Positions 11,576-23,500 of a stretch of DNA of 64,000 nt are shown in pieces. How positions within the stretch are numbered: position 1 is the stretch's first letter; every line of letters begins with the position of its first letter. The DNA is from Rhizaria sp. SCN 62-66. Taxonomy: Eukaryota; Rhizaria, unplaced. The DNA is taken from positions 1-64,000 of the forward strand of contig MEDY01000147.1 in assembly GCA_001724265.1 (NCBI GenBank). The letters run 5' to 3'. The notes under the pieces were generated by a model that searched no databases, had not been told where the DNA came from, and worked only from the letters and a program-made list of their open reading frames with translations. The translations under genes were made by a program, and so were the position numbers.

Positions 11576-11887
11576 TGATGACGGTTGCAGCTGTGAGCGC
11601 GATTGTGACTGCGTGTACGCGTTCGACAGAGGCAGGACGGGACCGTGAGTCGCACTAATACCGGGAGCAGCAAAGTTGCCACCGCTACCCACAGCCTTAT
11701 GCGCCTGCGTTGACACTTGGTGCTGCTGCTAGTGGAGCCACCACATCTGCTGCTTCAACTGTTCCGTGGTGGCGGCGCGCTCCGCGGCGGGCTGCACGGT
11801 CGGGGACCGGAACCGAGAGATGAACGAGGCAATCACGCCCGTGGCAGCAGGTTCGGATGGAGCGCGCGAGGGCGAGGGCGTCGCCAT
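8312..11887 (-). CDS. Low-complexity protein with PROSER3-like RFR...WWL motif, with in-frame UAG
   Basis: Function unknown. A single exon from ATG at 11887 to TAA at 8312 gives 1,191 aa if TAG at 11729-11731 (codon 53) is read. The frame runs ...KQQMWWLH, TAG, QQHQVSTQAH..., so the TAG precedes two CAG codons. The N-terminal FISRFRSPTVQP ... ER ... MWWLH resembles, from memory, a short RFR/WWL motif in the centriolar-satellite protein PROSER3; this needs a search. The rest is mostly disordered: a Ser run from a (CGA)n tract, Gln- and His-rich parts, HGHS repeats, a Cys/His cluster near 9232-9356, and a charged helical part (RLRAVLTQLAREAREEVEEY). A conserved-looking block is YMSIEDFVQRQAAERAYL ... 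PRYPPKPFGEIGDIEYELG. Without read-through the main frame lacks a good start. Confidence 0.7.
9232..9356 (-). other. Cys/His-rich cluster inside the PROSER3-like gene
   Basis: Encodes HAHCDM, KPCSCCADSHS, HCHCHCRCCCCCPH in close succession, with more than a dozen Cys and many His in about 40 residues. It is a possible metal-binding patch; the spacing fits no zinc-finger family I know. Confidence 0.6.
9788..9862 (-). repeat. Tandem HGHS-coding repeat
   Basis: Near-tandem copies of a unit like GTGACCGTGAACGGA on the plus strand encode repeated GHSVHGHS on the minus strand. The unit overlaps the dispersed 12-mer described in the findings. Confidence 0.6.
11528..11575. repeat. (CGA)n trinucleotide microsatellite encoding poly-Ser
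   Basis: About 47 bp of uninterrupted CGA triplets, read on the minus strand as TCG serine codons near the N-terminus of the PROSER3-like protein. Likely length-polymorphic. Confidence 0.85.
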
Positions 11888-12488
11888 GGCGGGGTATGCG
11901 CGGGCAGGCGAGCTGGGAAGGAGGAAAGCGAGACTGGCTGGAGGAGGTGAACATCGTTGGAGAAGGAGCAAACCGGGAAGTAAGTTAGATGTTAGTCGTT
12001 GCAAACAATTTTTAAGTATTATAAATAAATGTTTCATAAAACACAGGACATTGGAATTCATAACGATTATCGGAGGAACCATCGTTCTTGGTCTTGTCAA
12101 AGTTGGCGTCGATTCGAGAGAGCTGTTGGAGGCTACCGTCGGCTGTCCGCCCAGTGTCAGACACCGTGACTTTCGGCCCACTTTCGACAAGCACAGCGTT
12201 TCTGCCAGATCGTCAATAGTCCTATCAATACGATGTCACCACTTTAAACTCTCTTATTTATTTGCCCGCTGATTATTCTCTCTTAAGATCGAACGCTGAC
12301 CTCTCTCCTGCCTGTTTTGCGTACCATACTTTTCGTTGTCTTCGCCCGCCTTGCCTCACTTCCCGCTAGTGTTGCTCAGACTACCTGACAACATTATTCT
12401 TCATACACCAAAACACTGCGCGGTTTAAGCTGAATTTTTCTTCCACAAGAACGCGTTTTTATTGCTTCAGTAGGCGTTTGTGGCCCGC
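11888..12488. promoter_or_regulatory. Divergent promoter region between the PROSER3-like and giant genes
   Basis: AT-rich in the middle. TTTTTATTGCTTCAG ends at about 12470, shortly before the giant gene's ATG, and looks like a 3' splice site for a leader intron or trans-spliced leader. A possible GTAAGT donor is near 11980. No ORF is supported. Confidence 0.45.
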
Positions 12489-14061
12489 ATGAGCGCCCCG
12501 ACCCCGATGGGCCCCCATAGGCCCCCGTCCCCCGCCGCCGCGCCCGCCTCCGCCCTCATCTCTGCCTCTTCATCCGCCTCCGTCTCGTCCTCCGCCGCTG
12601 CTCCCGTCGCACCGGCGCCCGTGCCCTCCGCGCGCGTGCGCTCGTTCCCGCGGCTGCCTGCGTCCTCGGTTCCCGCCGCGCTGGCGCAGCGCGACCGCGC
12701 CGTCGTCGCACTCGCGGCCGCTCTGGCCCCGACGCGGCCGCGCGTGGCGGCGCTGGCCCGCGGGTTGGGCGTCCCGGTTCCTCTGTACGCCGACGGCAGC
12801 AGCGACAGCGCTGAGAGCGTTCGGCAGGAGCAGGAGCAACACCAAGGCAACCACAGTGCTGCTGTAAGTGCGAGAGCGAGAGCGAGTGATAATGCAGTTG
12901 CGGCTGCTGCGGCTGCGGCGACCGCCCGCGCCACCGCCGCGACCGCCGCCGTGACCGCCGCCGAGCAGGCGCGGCACTCTCGGTTCCCGTTCCCGTACAA
13001 CGTCGTGCACTTGAACTCGCAGCAGGGCTCGCTGCCCTTGGCAACGCTGGGGGCGCTGGAGAGGGCGTATCCCCCTGTCAAGGCGGCGGAGCCGGTCGAG
13101 ATCGACATTTTCAAGCGCTATAACATCGGCGACTATGATGTGAGTGACGATAACATGCGTAACAGCGACAAAAACAATCGTGATGATGATACTGGAAACG
13201 TTAGCTTGAATAGTTCCGACTCTGAAGACTTTGACGCGTACATCTTTGGCAACAACAACAGCAATAACGCCGACACCAAGCAGAACAACGCTAGCGCTGC
13301 GAGTGCTGCTGACAGTAGTGATGACGAAGACGGCGCCGATGACGACGATTACACGTGCTTAGACAAAGACTGGGATAGGCTATTTTTCCATGTCGTGCAT
13401 TTGGGCACCGATATTGACTATAGCGCTCCCTACAGCGACGTCGCCGCTGAGGACGCGGACCCAGACTCGCATCACTCATCGTCACAGTCCCGCACACAGT
13501 CGGAGTTGCTTCATTCCCACAGTAACGTGCCTATGTCCGACACTCACGACGCACGTTGCCTCTGCCACAGCAACGGCAACGGCAACAACAATTACAATCA
13601 CATTCACAGTAACTCTGCTTACCTGTCGACGACGACCATGCTGACGACAACGACGACCGACTCGGCCACGGGTGCCGTTGTCAGCACACGCAGTGTCGCC
13701 TACCCGACTCCTCTGCAGTCGTTTCTGCCCTCTTTGCCTCTGTCGCTGACACCCTTCACGTCACACCGCCCCGACAAGCAAAACAACAACGACTACGACT
13801 ACGAGAGCAACAATTGCATGAGCTCTCACATCCCGTGCCCTGTGCACGGCCATCGCGCTGCTGACAGCGACAGCGCCGACACTCTGTCTAAGCGCCGCTT
13901 CGTGTCGGTCCTTAGCCTGCCGCAGCCCCCTTACATCAACCACTTGTACGCCTCGGCGCTCGGCCTGGGCCCCGATGCCCACGCCACAGCGATCGCCGCC
14001 CTCAGCGCGGCTAAGCCCGGTGCCGGCGACGGCGACAAGGCTGCCGGCGACAAAGACAACT

Positions 14062-14099
<38 letters not shown>

Positions 14100-14517
14100 T
14101 CCGGAGCCGGCGCGGCGCGGGCGGCGGACGGCGGCGAGGCGTGCGTGCGGTGCCGGCAGACGGTGTTTGTGAACTCTGACCTGGGCGAGCGCGTGTGCGC
14201 GACGTGCGGGTTTGTGTCGGCCGACTACCTGCAGGCCGAGGCCGATCAGGGCGCCGAGTTCGACGAGGACGGCCAAGTCAAGCAGGGCAAGCTGCGCAAG
14301 ATGCAGTTCCTCAATCTGAGCGAGCAGAAGGGCAAGACGGTCACTGCCACTGCACGCGCTGCCGCCGCTGCCGCCGCGGCTGCGGCTGCCAAAGAGAAAG
14401 GCGGCGGCCACGGCGGCGGTAGTGCTTCGATGGCGCACTTGCTCGGCGACGATAACGAAGAGGAGCAGCAGACGCAGGAGAGCGCTTCCGGCGCTGGCAA
14501 CAGGGCGTTTGGCGCGC

Positions 14518-14550
<33 letters not shown>

Positions 14551-17500
14551 ATCTCGGCGGCGGCGGCGACAACAGCGGGGGCGACAGCGACGGCGGCGGC
14601 GACGGTGACGACGATGATGGTGGTAGCGGCGGCGACAGCGACGGCGGCGGCGGTGGCGGCCGCGGCAATCGCGGCGGCGGTAGTCTTGCTGCCGGCCGCG
14701 CATGGCGCAGCGGGCAGAACCACGCCCGCAAGGCCGCCGCAGTCGAGGCCGAGCGCTCTCTGCTCGACCTGTCACTGTCTCAACACTTGGATGTGTACAG
14801 GACGCTCTGGCTGAGGCTGGGGCCGCCGGCGCGCGCGCCTGTGGTCACAGCCGCCGAGGTCGAGGCCGTTACGAAGGAAATTGCACAGGCTGAGTCTGCT
14901 GCTGCGGAAGCTGCGGCCGCCGAGGCCGCTGCTGCTGCTGCCGCTGCTGCAGCCGCTGCGAACGATGATGACGATGATAAGATCCCCGATCTCATTTCTG
15001 TTCACGACGAGCCTATCAATCAGAACAAAGACGCTGGCAGCAAGAGCTCGAGCGCGAGTCAGCTTCGTGGCTTTGTCACCAGCGCAACCGCCGCCGGCTC
15101 TCAGTCTCACGCGGTGGTCGCGAGCGCGGCGATTAATCCTTTCACTCCCGCGGCCGCTGCAGCGCCGTCGGCCGTGCGGTCGGCCCACGAGATCCGCGCC
15201 GCGCTAGAGAGCAAGCGTCGGCTGCTCAAGGCGCTGTCGGCGCGCGCGACGCTGATCGCGCTGGCGCCGCCGCTGCAGCTGCAGGCGACGCGGCTGGCGC
15301 TGCAGTCGTTTCAGCTGCTGCTGCTGCGGCTCGCGGGCGCGGCCGTCGCGGCAGGCGCGGCGCACCCCAGTCTGGTCGTCCGCGTGGGCCGCGTTTGGGC
15401 CAAGTTGCTGCAGTGGTGGCGCCAGACGGGCTGGGGCGCCGATGCGGACAACGCGGCCGTGGTGCTGGTGACGTACAAGCCCACGGTGGCTGAGCTGCGC
15501 AAGCAGGCTCGCTCGCGCCAGCTCGCCAGCGGCCGCGGCCTTGGAGGTCGCGACGGCGGCGTCACTCGCGGTGGCGATGGCGGCCTCGGTTATGACGACG
15601 CCGAAGACGACGACGGCGACTGCGAGCAGGACGACGACGGCGGCGACGGTGTGTGGTTCGACGACATGTCCACTTCGGACGACTCATCCTCCAACGAGTC
15701 GGCCGGCCCCCGCCACGGCTCGTCGTCGTCGTCGCTCTCGTCCGACAGTGAGCAAGACGCTCCAAAAGCCAATTTAGGTCAGACAACTCTCCCTGGCTTC
15801 AGTCGGTACAGTAAGCGTAGTTTAAACAGCCGCCGCCGCGCAAGCACCCGCAGTCGCGGCGATGTTGACAGCGACAGTGGCAGTGACGCCGTCGCCAGTG
15901 ACTGTGAGCGCGACGACGTTGGCCGCGACTTGGGTGAGGACCACGAGCAGCAGACGCGCATCAAGAGCATCTTCAAGTCGCACTTCGGCTCCTTTATCGT
16001 CTCCTCAGCGTACAAGGACACCAAGAAGAGCAACTCTGTCTCTCGCGCCCACTTCCAGTCGCAGCTCAGGTACATTCCCCGTCAAAGCGACGGCCGTTTC
16101 GTCGGAGTGCCCCGCGACAACCCCGCCAAGGACGCGCTCGACGGCAACCGGACATCGCGCCACGTGCGCCGCACTCGCCGCGCCGCCGCGCTGGCCCAGG
16201 CGACGGCGCGCGCGGGCGTCTCGGGCGTCGCGGCCACGGTCTTCCGCTACGTCGAGCAGCCCGCCGACGGCTCCGTGGCGGCCTCCGCGCAGCACCCGGA
16301 GCGCGCGGGCGCGCTCACCGGCGCGGCGCTGGCGAGCCGGCGCAAGAACGTGCCCATCCAGCTCGACCTGGGCATCACCACCGCAGTTGGCACCGGCGCC
16401 GCGGCCGCGCTGGGCGGCCAGACCGAGGAGGAGGCCGCCGCGGCGGTCGCGGCCGCGGCGGCGGAGGAGGCGGCGCGCAGGACCGCGGCCGAGATGCTGC
16501 CCACCAGCGCGAACTTTGTGCGGAAGAATCTGTGTCTCTCCACTGATGCAGGCAGCAGCGCGCGTACATCTGCCAAGGGTAAGGGTAAGGGCAAGAGCGC
16601 TAAGGGCGACGCCGACAGCACGGATACTGAGTCCGGCGCGAGCGCGAATGCGCGGAAGCTCGCCCGCTTGCTAGCGACGCGCGCAGACGACGATGACGGT
16701 CACGACGGGGACAGCGGTAGTGGCGTGAAGAGCCTCATAGTCAGCACCGCAGTGTCAGACAAGGTGGCCGCTTCAATTGCCATTGCGACCGCGATCAGGC
16801 TGTCTGCACAGCCGACTATCATCAATACCTCGAGTTCCTCTCACGCTAGCACCAGCACCAACAGCAGCAACAGCAGCAACGACTTTAGCAGCAGCAGTCG
16901 TAGAACGAGCGTCATCGCTGTGAACACGAATCCTGGCACTGTTCGTCCCATCATCGCTGAAGTCAAGCCGCCTGCCCTCCCCAGCCCCGCAGCGAGCAGG
17001 ATCAGCTTTGCTCCGGACGCCGCTCGCGCCCAGAGCGACAGCAGCAGCCCCAGTGACAGCGACGACGGCGCGCGCGTGAACAGGAACGCTCTTGTCCCGC
17101 GGGCTAGTGCCAAGAGAAAGCCGCGCCGCGTCACGGCCATCCTCACGACTCCGCAGGCCGTCGCGCCCGCGACCTCGTACCCGCTGCTGCCACTGCTGAC
17201 TCCCGCCCGCGTGGCCGCCGCGACGCTGCTGCTGCGCGCGCAGGCCGCGTCGCCGACCGCGGGCGTGCCGCTGGGCGCTCTATCGCAGCTGGCCGCCGTG
17301 CGCCGCATTGCTTCCCGCTCGCTTGCGCGCGCGGCCGCGGTTGCCGGCGCGGAGGCCGCGGCCGCCGCGGGCGTGACCGACGCCGCCGCGGTTGAGGCCG
17401 CTGCCAGGGCTGCGGCCGTGGCCGCCGTGGACGAGTCGCTCAAGCGCAAGCGCGGCCGCGGCGGCTGGGCGGCGCGCGGCGGCGGCGGCGGCGACGGCGG

Positions 17501-20500
17501 CGCGTACTCCGGACTCGATGCCGACACGGAGGCAGAGATGGAAGGGGACCCCGTGATGAAGGCCGCCGAGGAGGCTGCGAAAGCGACGGCGCGCGCGTTT
17601 CTCGCCAAGCAACGGCAGCAGAGTTCGAGTGACAATGACTCTAGCGACAGCGATGCGGCGTCGGAGGCGCGGGCGCGGGCTGAGGCTGAGAACAAGGCTC
17701 GGCTGCGGCGGCAACAGCAGAAGCAGCTGCGCCGCCGCCGCATGAAGCGCGGCTACGCTGAGAGCAGCAGCGGTGATAGCGATACTGACAGCAAGGGCGC
17801 GGCGGGCCGCGGCCGCGGGAAGTCAGCGCTCGAGAGTAGCAGCAGCGAGTCAGGACGCGACTACGACGACTTCGAAGCGAAGCCACTTAGGGGCGCTGCG
17901 AAGTCGGCAGGCAGCACTCGTGCGAGCACAAGTGTCAAGGCTAAGGCTGAGGCGAAGGCGGAGGCTCGACTTAAGAAGGCTGAGGCGAAGGCCAACAGTG
18001 CGATCAGCGAAGTGCGCACGGCCGCTGCTGCCGCCGCCGCTGCCGCTGTCACCTTGTCGGCTGAGACAGCGGCGGCCGGGTCTGTGCCGCCAGTGACGGA
18101 GGCGTTGGCTGGGAGTCGCGAGTTGAGCAAGATTATTGCGGCTATCGCCGCTGCCGCTTCGCGTGCCGCCTCTGTGTCGACGCGCACCAAGATCATCTTC
18201 ACTGCAGACGCGCAGAATAGCTACAACACTCAGGGCGACGACAACGACGACAGCGCCGCCGACGACATCGACGGCACGGTCCTCGATGCGCGCCTCTACC
18301 GCATGCGCCGCCGCCTGCGGATTGATTCGGTAGCCTCCGCGCCCGCGATGGACCCGGCCGAGGCGCTGCACGGCAAGGCGCCGTACCCCGTGCTGGTGAC
18401 GCAGCACCAGCGCCTGCCGGGGTATGTGCTGACCGCGGTGCAGCGCTACCTGGCGCGCACGCTCGTGCCCGCGGCCGCGCTCTACCTGCCGCGACACGCG
18501 CCGACCGTACGCGCGCTGAGCCGGCGGCAGCAGGAGTACGTGCTGCTGCGGAGCTCGGCCGTGGGACAGTTCATGCTCGTCATGAGCGGCGTGATGAAAG
18601 AGCTGCCCGTGCCGGAGTACTTGGAGCGCTACTTGCTTGCTCTCGAGGTGGAGCCGGAGAAGCAGCGCGGCGACCGGGGGATGAAGATGCAGGCCCGTTA
18701 TGAGAAGGAAAGGCTGCGGCGGAAGCAGTGGCGCCAGAAGGAGCGAGAGCGCAGGGCGCTTGCCCGCAGCAACAGCGCGAGCAACAGCACGAGCACGAAC
18801 GCCACTCAAGCTGACACTTCTTGTGACACTGCTTCTGCATATGTTGACTCGACTTCGTCTGTTAGCGCGACTGCAAGCGTTGGCGCTAGCGCTGCTAGCG
18901 TTAATCGTGTTTCGACTGTCGATGACGTGGACGACGGAGTCAGCTCGAGCCAATCTCAGCCTTTTCACCCTGACACGACAGGTGAAAACACAGAGATCAA
19001 TGTCCCTGAGCAAAAGCTTGTCTTTACCTGTCGCTGCCGCTGCGGCTTCTGCCATCCGCCCGGCACCACGATCCCCCCCGCGCAGGCGCTCGCCGTGGCG
19101 GCGGCGCGGCGCACTGCCGTCGCCAACGCCCGCGTCGCTGCGACCGCAAAACACGCCTTGGAGGCGGCGCGGCCCACGAAACTCAAGGCCCGCCGCGTGC
19201 GCACGTGGAAAGACGCGAGCAAGGCGCCTGCGAGCACGCTTAGAAACCCGTACAACGTGAGCACCAACAGCGAAGCGCTGCTGGAGGAGGCGCTCGCCGG
19301 CTTCAGCTCCGACGACGACGACGATAGTGACGAGACAGACGACATCAGCGGTGGCAGGAGCACGCGCAAGAAGCGCACTGCGGGCGCTGGCGTCCGTGTG
19401 AACAGCGGCGCGCTGCGCGTGCTGCAAGACGTGCAGGCCGCGACGGCCGACGAGCGCAAGGGCGTGTACACTGCGCTGCGCGCCGAGACGGCCAAGGTGG
19501 CGCGCGCGGTGCGTGCGTTGGCGGCCGAGTCTGCTGCGCTGGGCAGCAAGAGCAATGATAACGGCGGTAACGCTGACAAGAAGACCATCGACAGCAAAGA
19601 CAACGTTGGCGAGTCACTTGTCGGCTCTGAGGCTGCGACTAATGGACCCATTGTGAAGACCGAGACTCTTATGGGTCACGGTGTCAAGCAGGAGGCTGAG
19701 GCCGCTCACGGTCAGCCGTCTAATGCGGCTGTCTCTCGTCACTCGTTGAACCCGACCCGCGGGCGCTTCAGCCCTGTTGCGAAGAACAAAAAGAGTAAGA
19801 GCAAGAGCAGGGGCAAGAGTCTGGACTCAGACTCAGATTCTGAATCGAGCTCAATATCAGACTCTGAGTTGGATGTCAATACTGACAGTGTCTCTAGTAG
19901 CACCGCGACTGGCACCAAGCGCTCTCGTCTCTTCGGCTCGAACGTTCGTGCCGACAGCGCGCCTCCTGTCACAACCCTTCTCGGCCTTTCAGCGCAACAG
20001 CAGCAGTTTGACGCTGTGACCACGCGCCTTGAGACCGCTGCCCGTGCCGCCAGCTCGCTGTCCATTGCGCACTCCCGCCTACTTCTCAACAAAACCGTGG
20101 CCGAAAGCAGGACCCGCGCCTCACTCGAGATCAGGCGCCAGCGTGCGACCGCGCTCGACGTCGCGACTGCGGAGGCCGCGGCCGCAGCGGAGGCGGAGGC
20201 CACGCTGTGGCGGCGCGCGGCCGAGGAGGCCGCAAAGACTGATTCGCATAACTTGAACAACACTGCATTGACTGTCCTCAACGGCAGTAGCAGTAGTAGC
20301 GACGACGTCGACATTGATGACGAACGCGTTGACGGGATTGTGGACGTAGACGATGTTGACGATGGCGACGACGAGATGATGCACACGAGCCACAGTCTCA
20401 AGAGCAAAAGCGATCTTAAGAGGGCAAGGCGCGGTGCCGCTGCTGATGCAACAGCTGTTGCTGCTGCGGCCGCTGCGGTCGCCGCTGCTGCAAGCGGTGG

Positions 20501-23500
20501 CGGCGTCGACCTTGCGACTGCTCGTGGTCGCCCAGACTCCCCGCAGTCGCAGCACCTGGTGAGCTCGCTGTACTCTCTCCCCGGCTCTCTAGTCTACGAC
20601 GAGGACGACGTCTTTCCTGCTCATAGCCAGATCTCGCTCGCACAGTCGTCACAGTCTCAGCTTTCTCAAGACCAGTTTGACTTCGACAGCGACGGTTACA
20701 CTGGCGCGAGAGCGGCGGAGCGGGCGATGAGCGCGGGCGTGTTTGCGCAGGTTTCGGAAGAGAAAACCACATTCAGCTCTTAGTCGCTTGTCTTTGAGCC
20801 CCAAAACCAGCTGCCGCAGCAGCAACAACAGCAGCAACTTCAATCGACGTACACTAGAGCTCCTGCATCTGGCCACTATCAACCTGGGAGCTCTAACCCT
20901 AGAGGCCCCGTGTCACAGGAGAACGACAACATCCACCGCTCGCGCTCCGGCTCTCGCCCCCGCTCTCGCGGCGCGACGGCGACTGGGTCCGGCGTCAGCA
21001 GCGGCATGAGCGCCGGGTTTGTCGCCGCCACTGGCGCGCGCGTTGCCATCCCGTGGCAGCTGAACCCGCTCATCCCCGTGCTGCCGTCTGCCAACACCGC
21101 GTTCGCACCCTCATTCGTGCCGCACATCACAGCGTTACCGCTTTTTACGACACGCAATGCTAATTCTAGCGCCGTGGGTTCTCAAACGGCATCCAGTACC
21201 AGTGACTCGAGTGTGAGCTCTAGTGCGAGTGCGAGTGCGAGCTCTAGTTCAGTGTCTGCATCTGTTCTCCTGTCGTCGGGTGCTGAGGTTCCCCTCACGC
21301 AGTTACACGCGGGCATCGGTGCTGGCTTTGAGTCTGGCTCACAGTCGTTCCTCTCTGCGCAGGCCGTGCCGACTCTGATGGTGTCGCTGCTTGGCGCCAA
21401 CGCCCGCTTGCAGGCCCCGTTTTACCGCCGCAGCTCGCGCGCAACGTCATTCACGACATTCGCTCGCTCTTATGCTGCAGCTCAAAACGCGTCGGCAACA
21501 TCAACAACCGGCGCAAGTGCTGATGACAATGCTGCTGGCGCTGCAACCGCGACGGCGCTGACTGTGAGCGATGACGCGAATGGAGACATTGGCTACGGCT
21601 TCACCGCCAGCGGCCGCGTGCGCCTGCGCCCCATGGCGAAGCACCGCGAGGCGGCCGAGCTCGCGGCCGCGGGGCTGCGCATAGGGCTCAGCGGGACCGT
21701 GTTCGGCCTCGGCGCTCTGGTCACCACCGTTGCGAGCGACCCGCTGCCGAACAAAAGCACTACCGAAACGACGTTGCTGCGCTTAGTTAGGCCGCCACTT
21801 CCCCCAGCGTCTGCTGTCGTTTTACACGACATGGACAGTGTGCTGGGCCCGGTTTTCATTCGCTACTTTGAGGGCTCCACGTTCTGGCGCAACGCGGCCG
21901 CAACCTACCGCTACATGCACGTGCAGACCAGGGATATGCTGCTGATGCACTACTTCAAGTACATGAAGGCATCATTCGCGCGCTTCCAACGCCGCAGCAG
22001 TAGTGACGCGAACGCGAGCTTGTTGCCGTTGCTGGTCCACGACCTCACTCTCTGGCTCGGGCTCTGCTCCCTGCCGTCGCCGGCGCTGGGCCCCGTGGTG
22101 CCGCCCGCGCTGGCGTTCGCGGCGCACACCGAACACCAGCAGTGGTACTCGATGTGCGAGACGGACCGCGCGAGCATGATCGATCATATGTCGCACTCTG
22201 TCTCGCAGCAGTTGAACACTGGCAGCGCGAACGCTGACTCTCATGCTGTGCTGCCTAAGGGACTTATCGCGCTTGTTGAGAGTGGTCCTGCGATCCCCAC
22301 TTCGCTTGCATCGGTGCAAATCCTATCTGAACAGCTCAAGAACACACTTTTCCGGCTCGTTTTCCCGCCGCAGTCCATGTTGTATCATCTTCCCCAGCCG
22401 ACCATTGTGACCGCCGTCACGTCTGCGACGCAGCGTGCTCGGCGCATAATCACCAAGGCCTCTGCGGCGTCTCCTGCCACTCCCGCCGCAACTTCTGCTG
22501 CTTCCGCAGCAGCGTGTGCCGTGTCGACCCGGCTCATCGTCTCGCTCCGCGCACGACCCCCCCTCGACTACAGGCAAACGCCGCGCTTCAGCAATGGCTT
22601 TGCTGGGCCCAGTGATAAAGAAGACGCCGCTGACGATGACGAAGCCGACGTTTCTGTCAACATTGCAAAGCCTGTGTTTTTGTCGTACCCGTACCATGTC
22701 TACGCGAAGCGCCGCCGCAGTGCAGTCAGCGCCGCGATGGCTGCGCTCATCGCGCGGGCGCCGCGCATCGCGGCCGGGCTGAGCGCCCGCGCCACTCTGG
22801 GCACCAGCACTCGCGCTGGCGGTGACTCGGCGATTGTCGATGGCGCGGCAAACACGTACACCGACGCCGACGGTGCGTACACCGGAAGTGCACTGGACAC
22901 TTACGAAGCTGCTCTGACCGCAGCGGCGCGCGCCATCACGGCGACGCAGACTGCAGCTAAGAGCGGTCGCGCTAAGGGTCAGCGGACTGGCGTCACAGGC
23001 AGCCAGAGCAATAGCACTGGCGATACTGTCACTGCTGCTCACGATGACTACGACCACAGTCGAAACGCTCGCGCTCACGGAGGCGGCGCCAGCGCGTTCA
23101 GTGTCTTGTTTGGCCACTTAGACACGCGCGCCCGCCACGTCAAGTATCACACCCTCTTGGACGAAGAGGAGGCCCTGGCGGGGCTGGCTCCGTGCCGCTG
23201 TGTGTGCATGTACGCCACGCTGCCCGCGATCACGCGGCCACCGTCAGCGTCGCTGGCGCCGAAGCCTCTGCAGGCGGCTGCAAGCAGTGGCGGCAGTGAC
23301 GCTACGACGAAGCCCAACGAGACTATGAGCGATAATGACTCTTCTTTGGCTCAGAATGCGATGAATGGTTCGAGTTCCAGTGCAAGTGCTACTGCTCCAG
23401 TAGACGACAATGTTGCGGTTATGAAGCAGCAGCCTCGTGTCACATTTGACATCCCAGACGGCAACGCTTCCGGCTCTAGCTCTGCTGCTGCCGCTGACTT

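Noticed and set aside
17850-19427. 525-codon minus-strand ORF, and similar ones at 30198-31877 and 13761-14723
   Set aside because: Shadows inside the giant plus-strand frame; GC-rich codons leave few stops on the other strand. No domain or start signal is recognisable.
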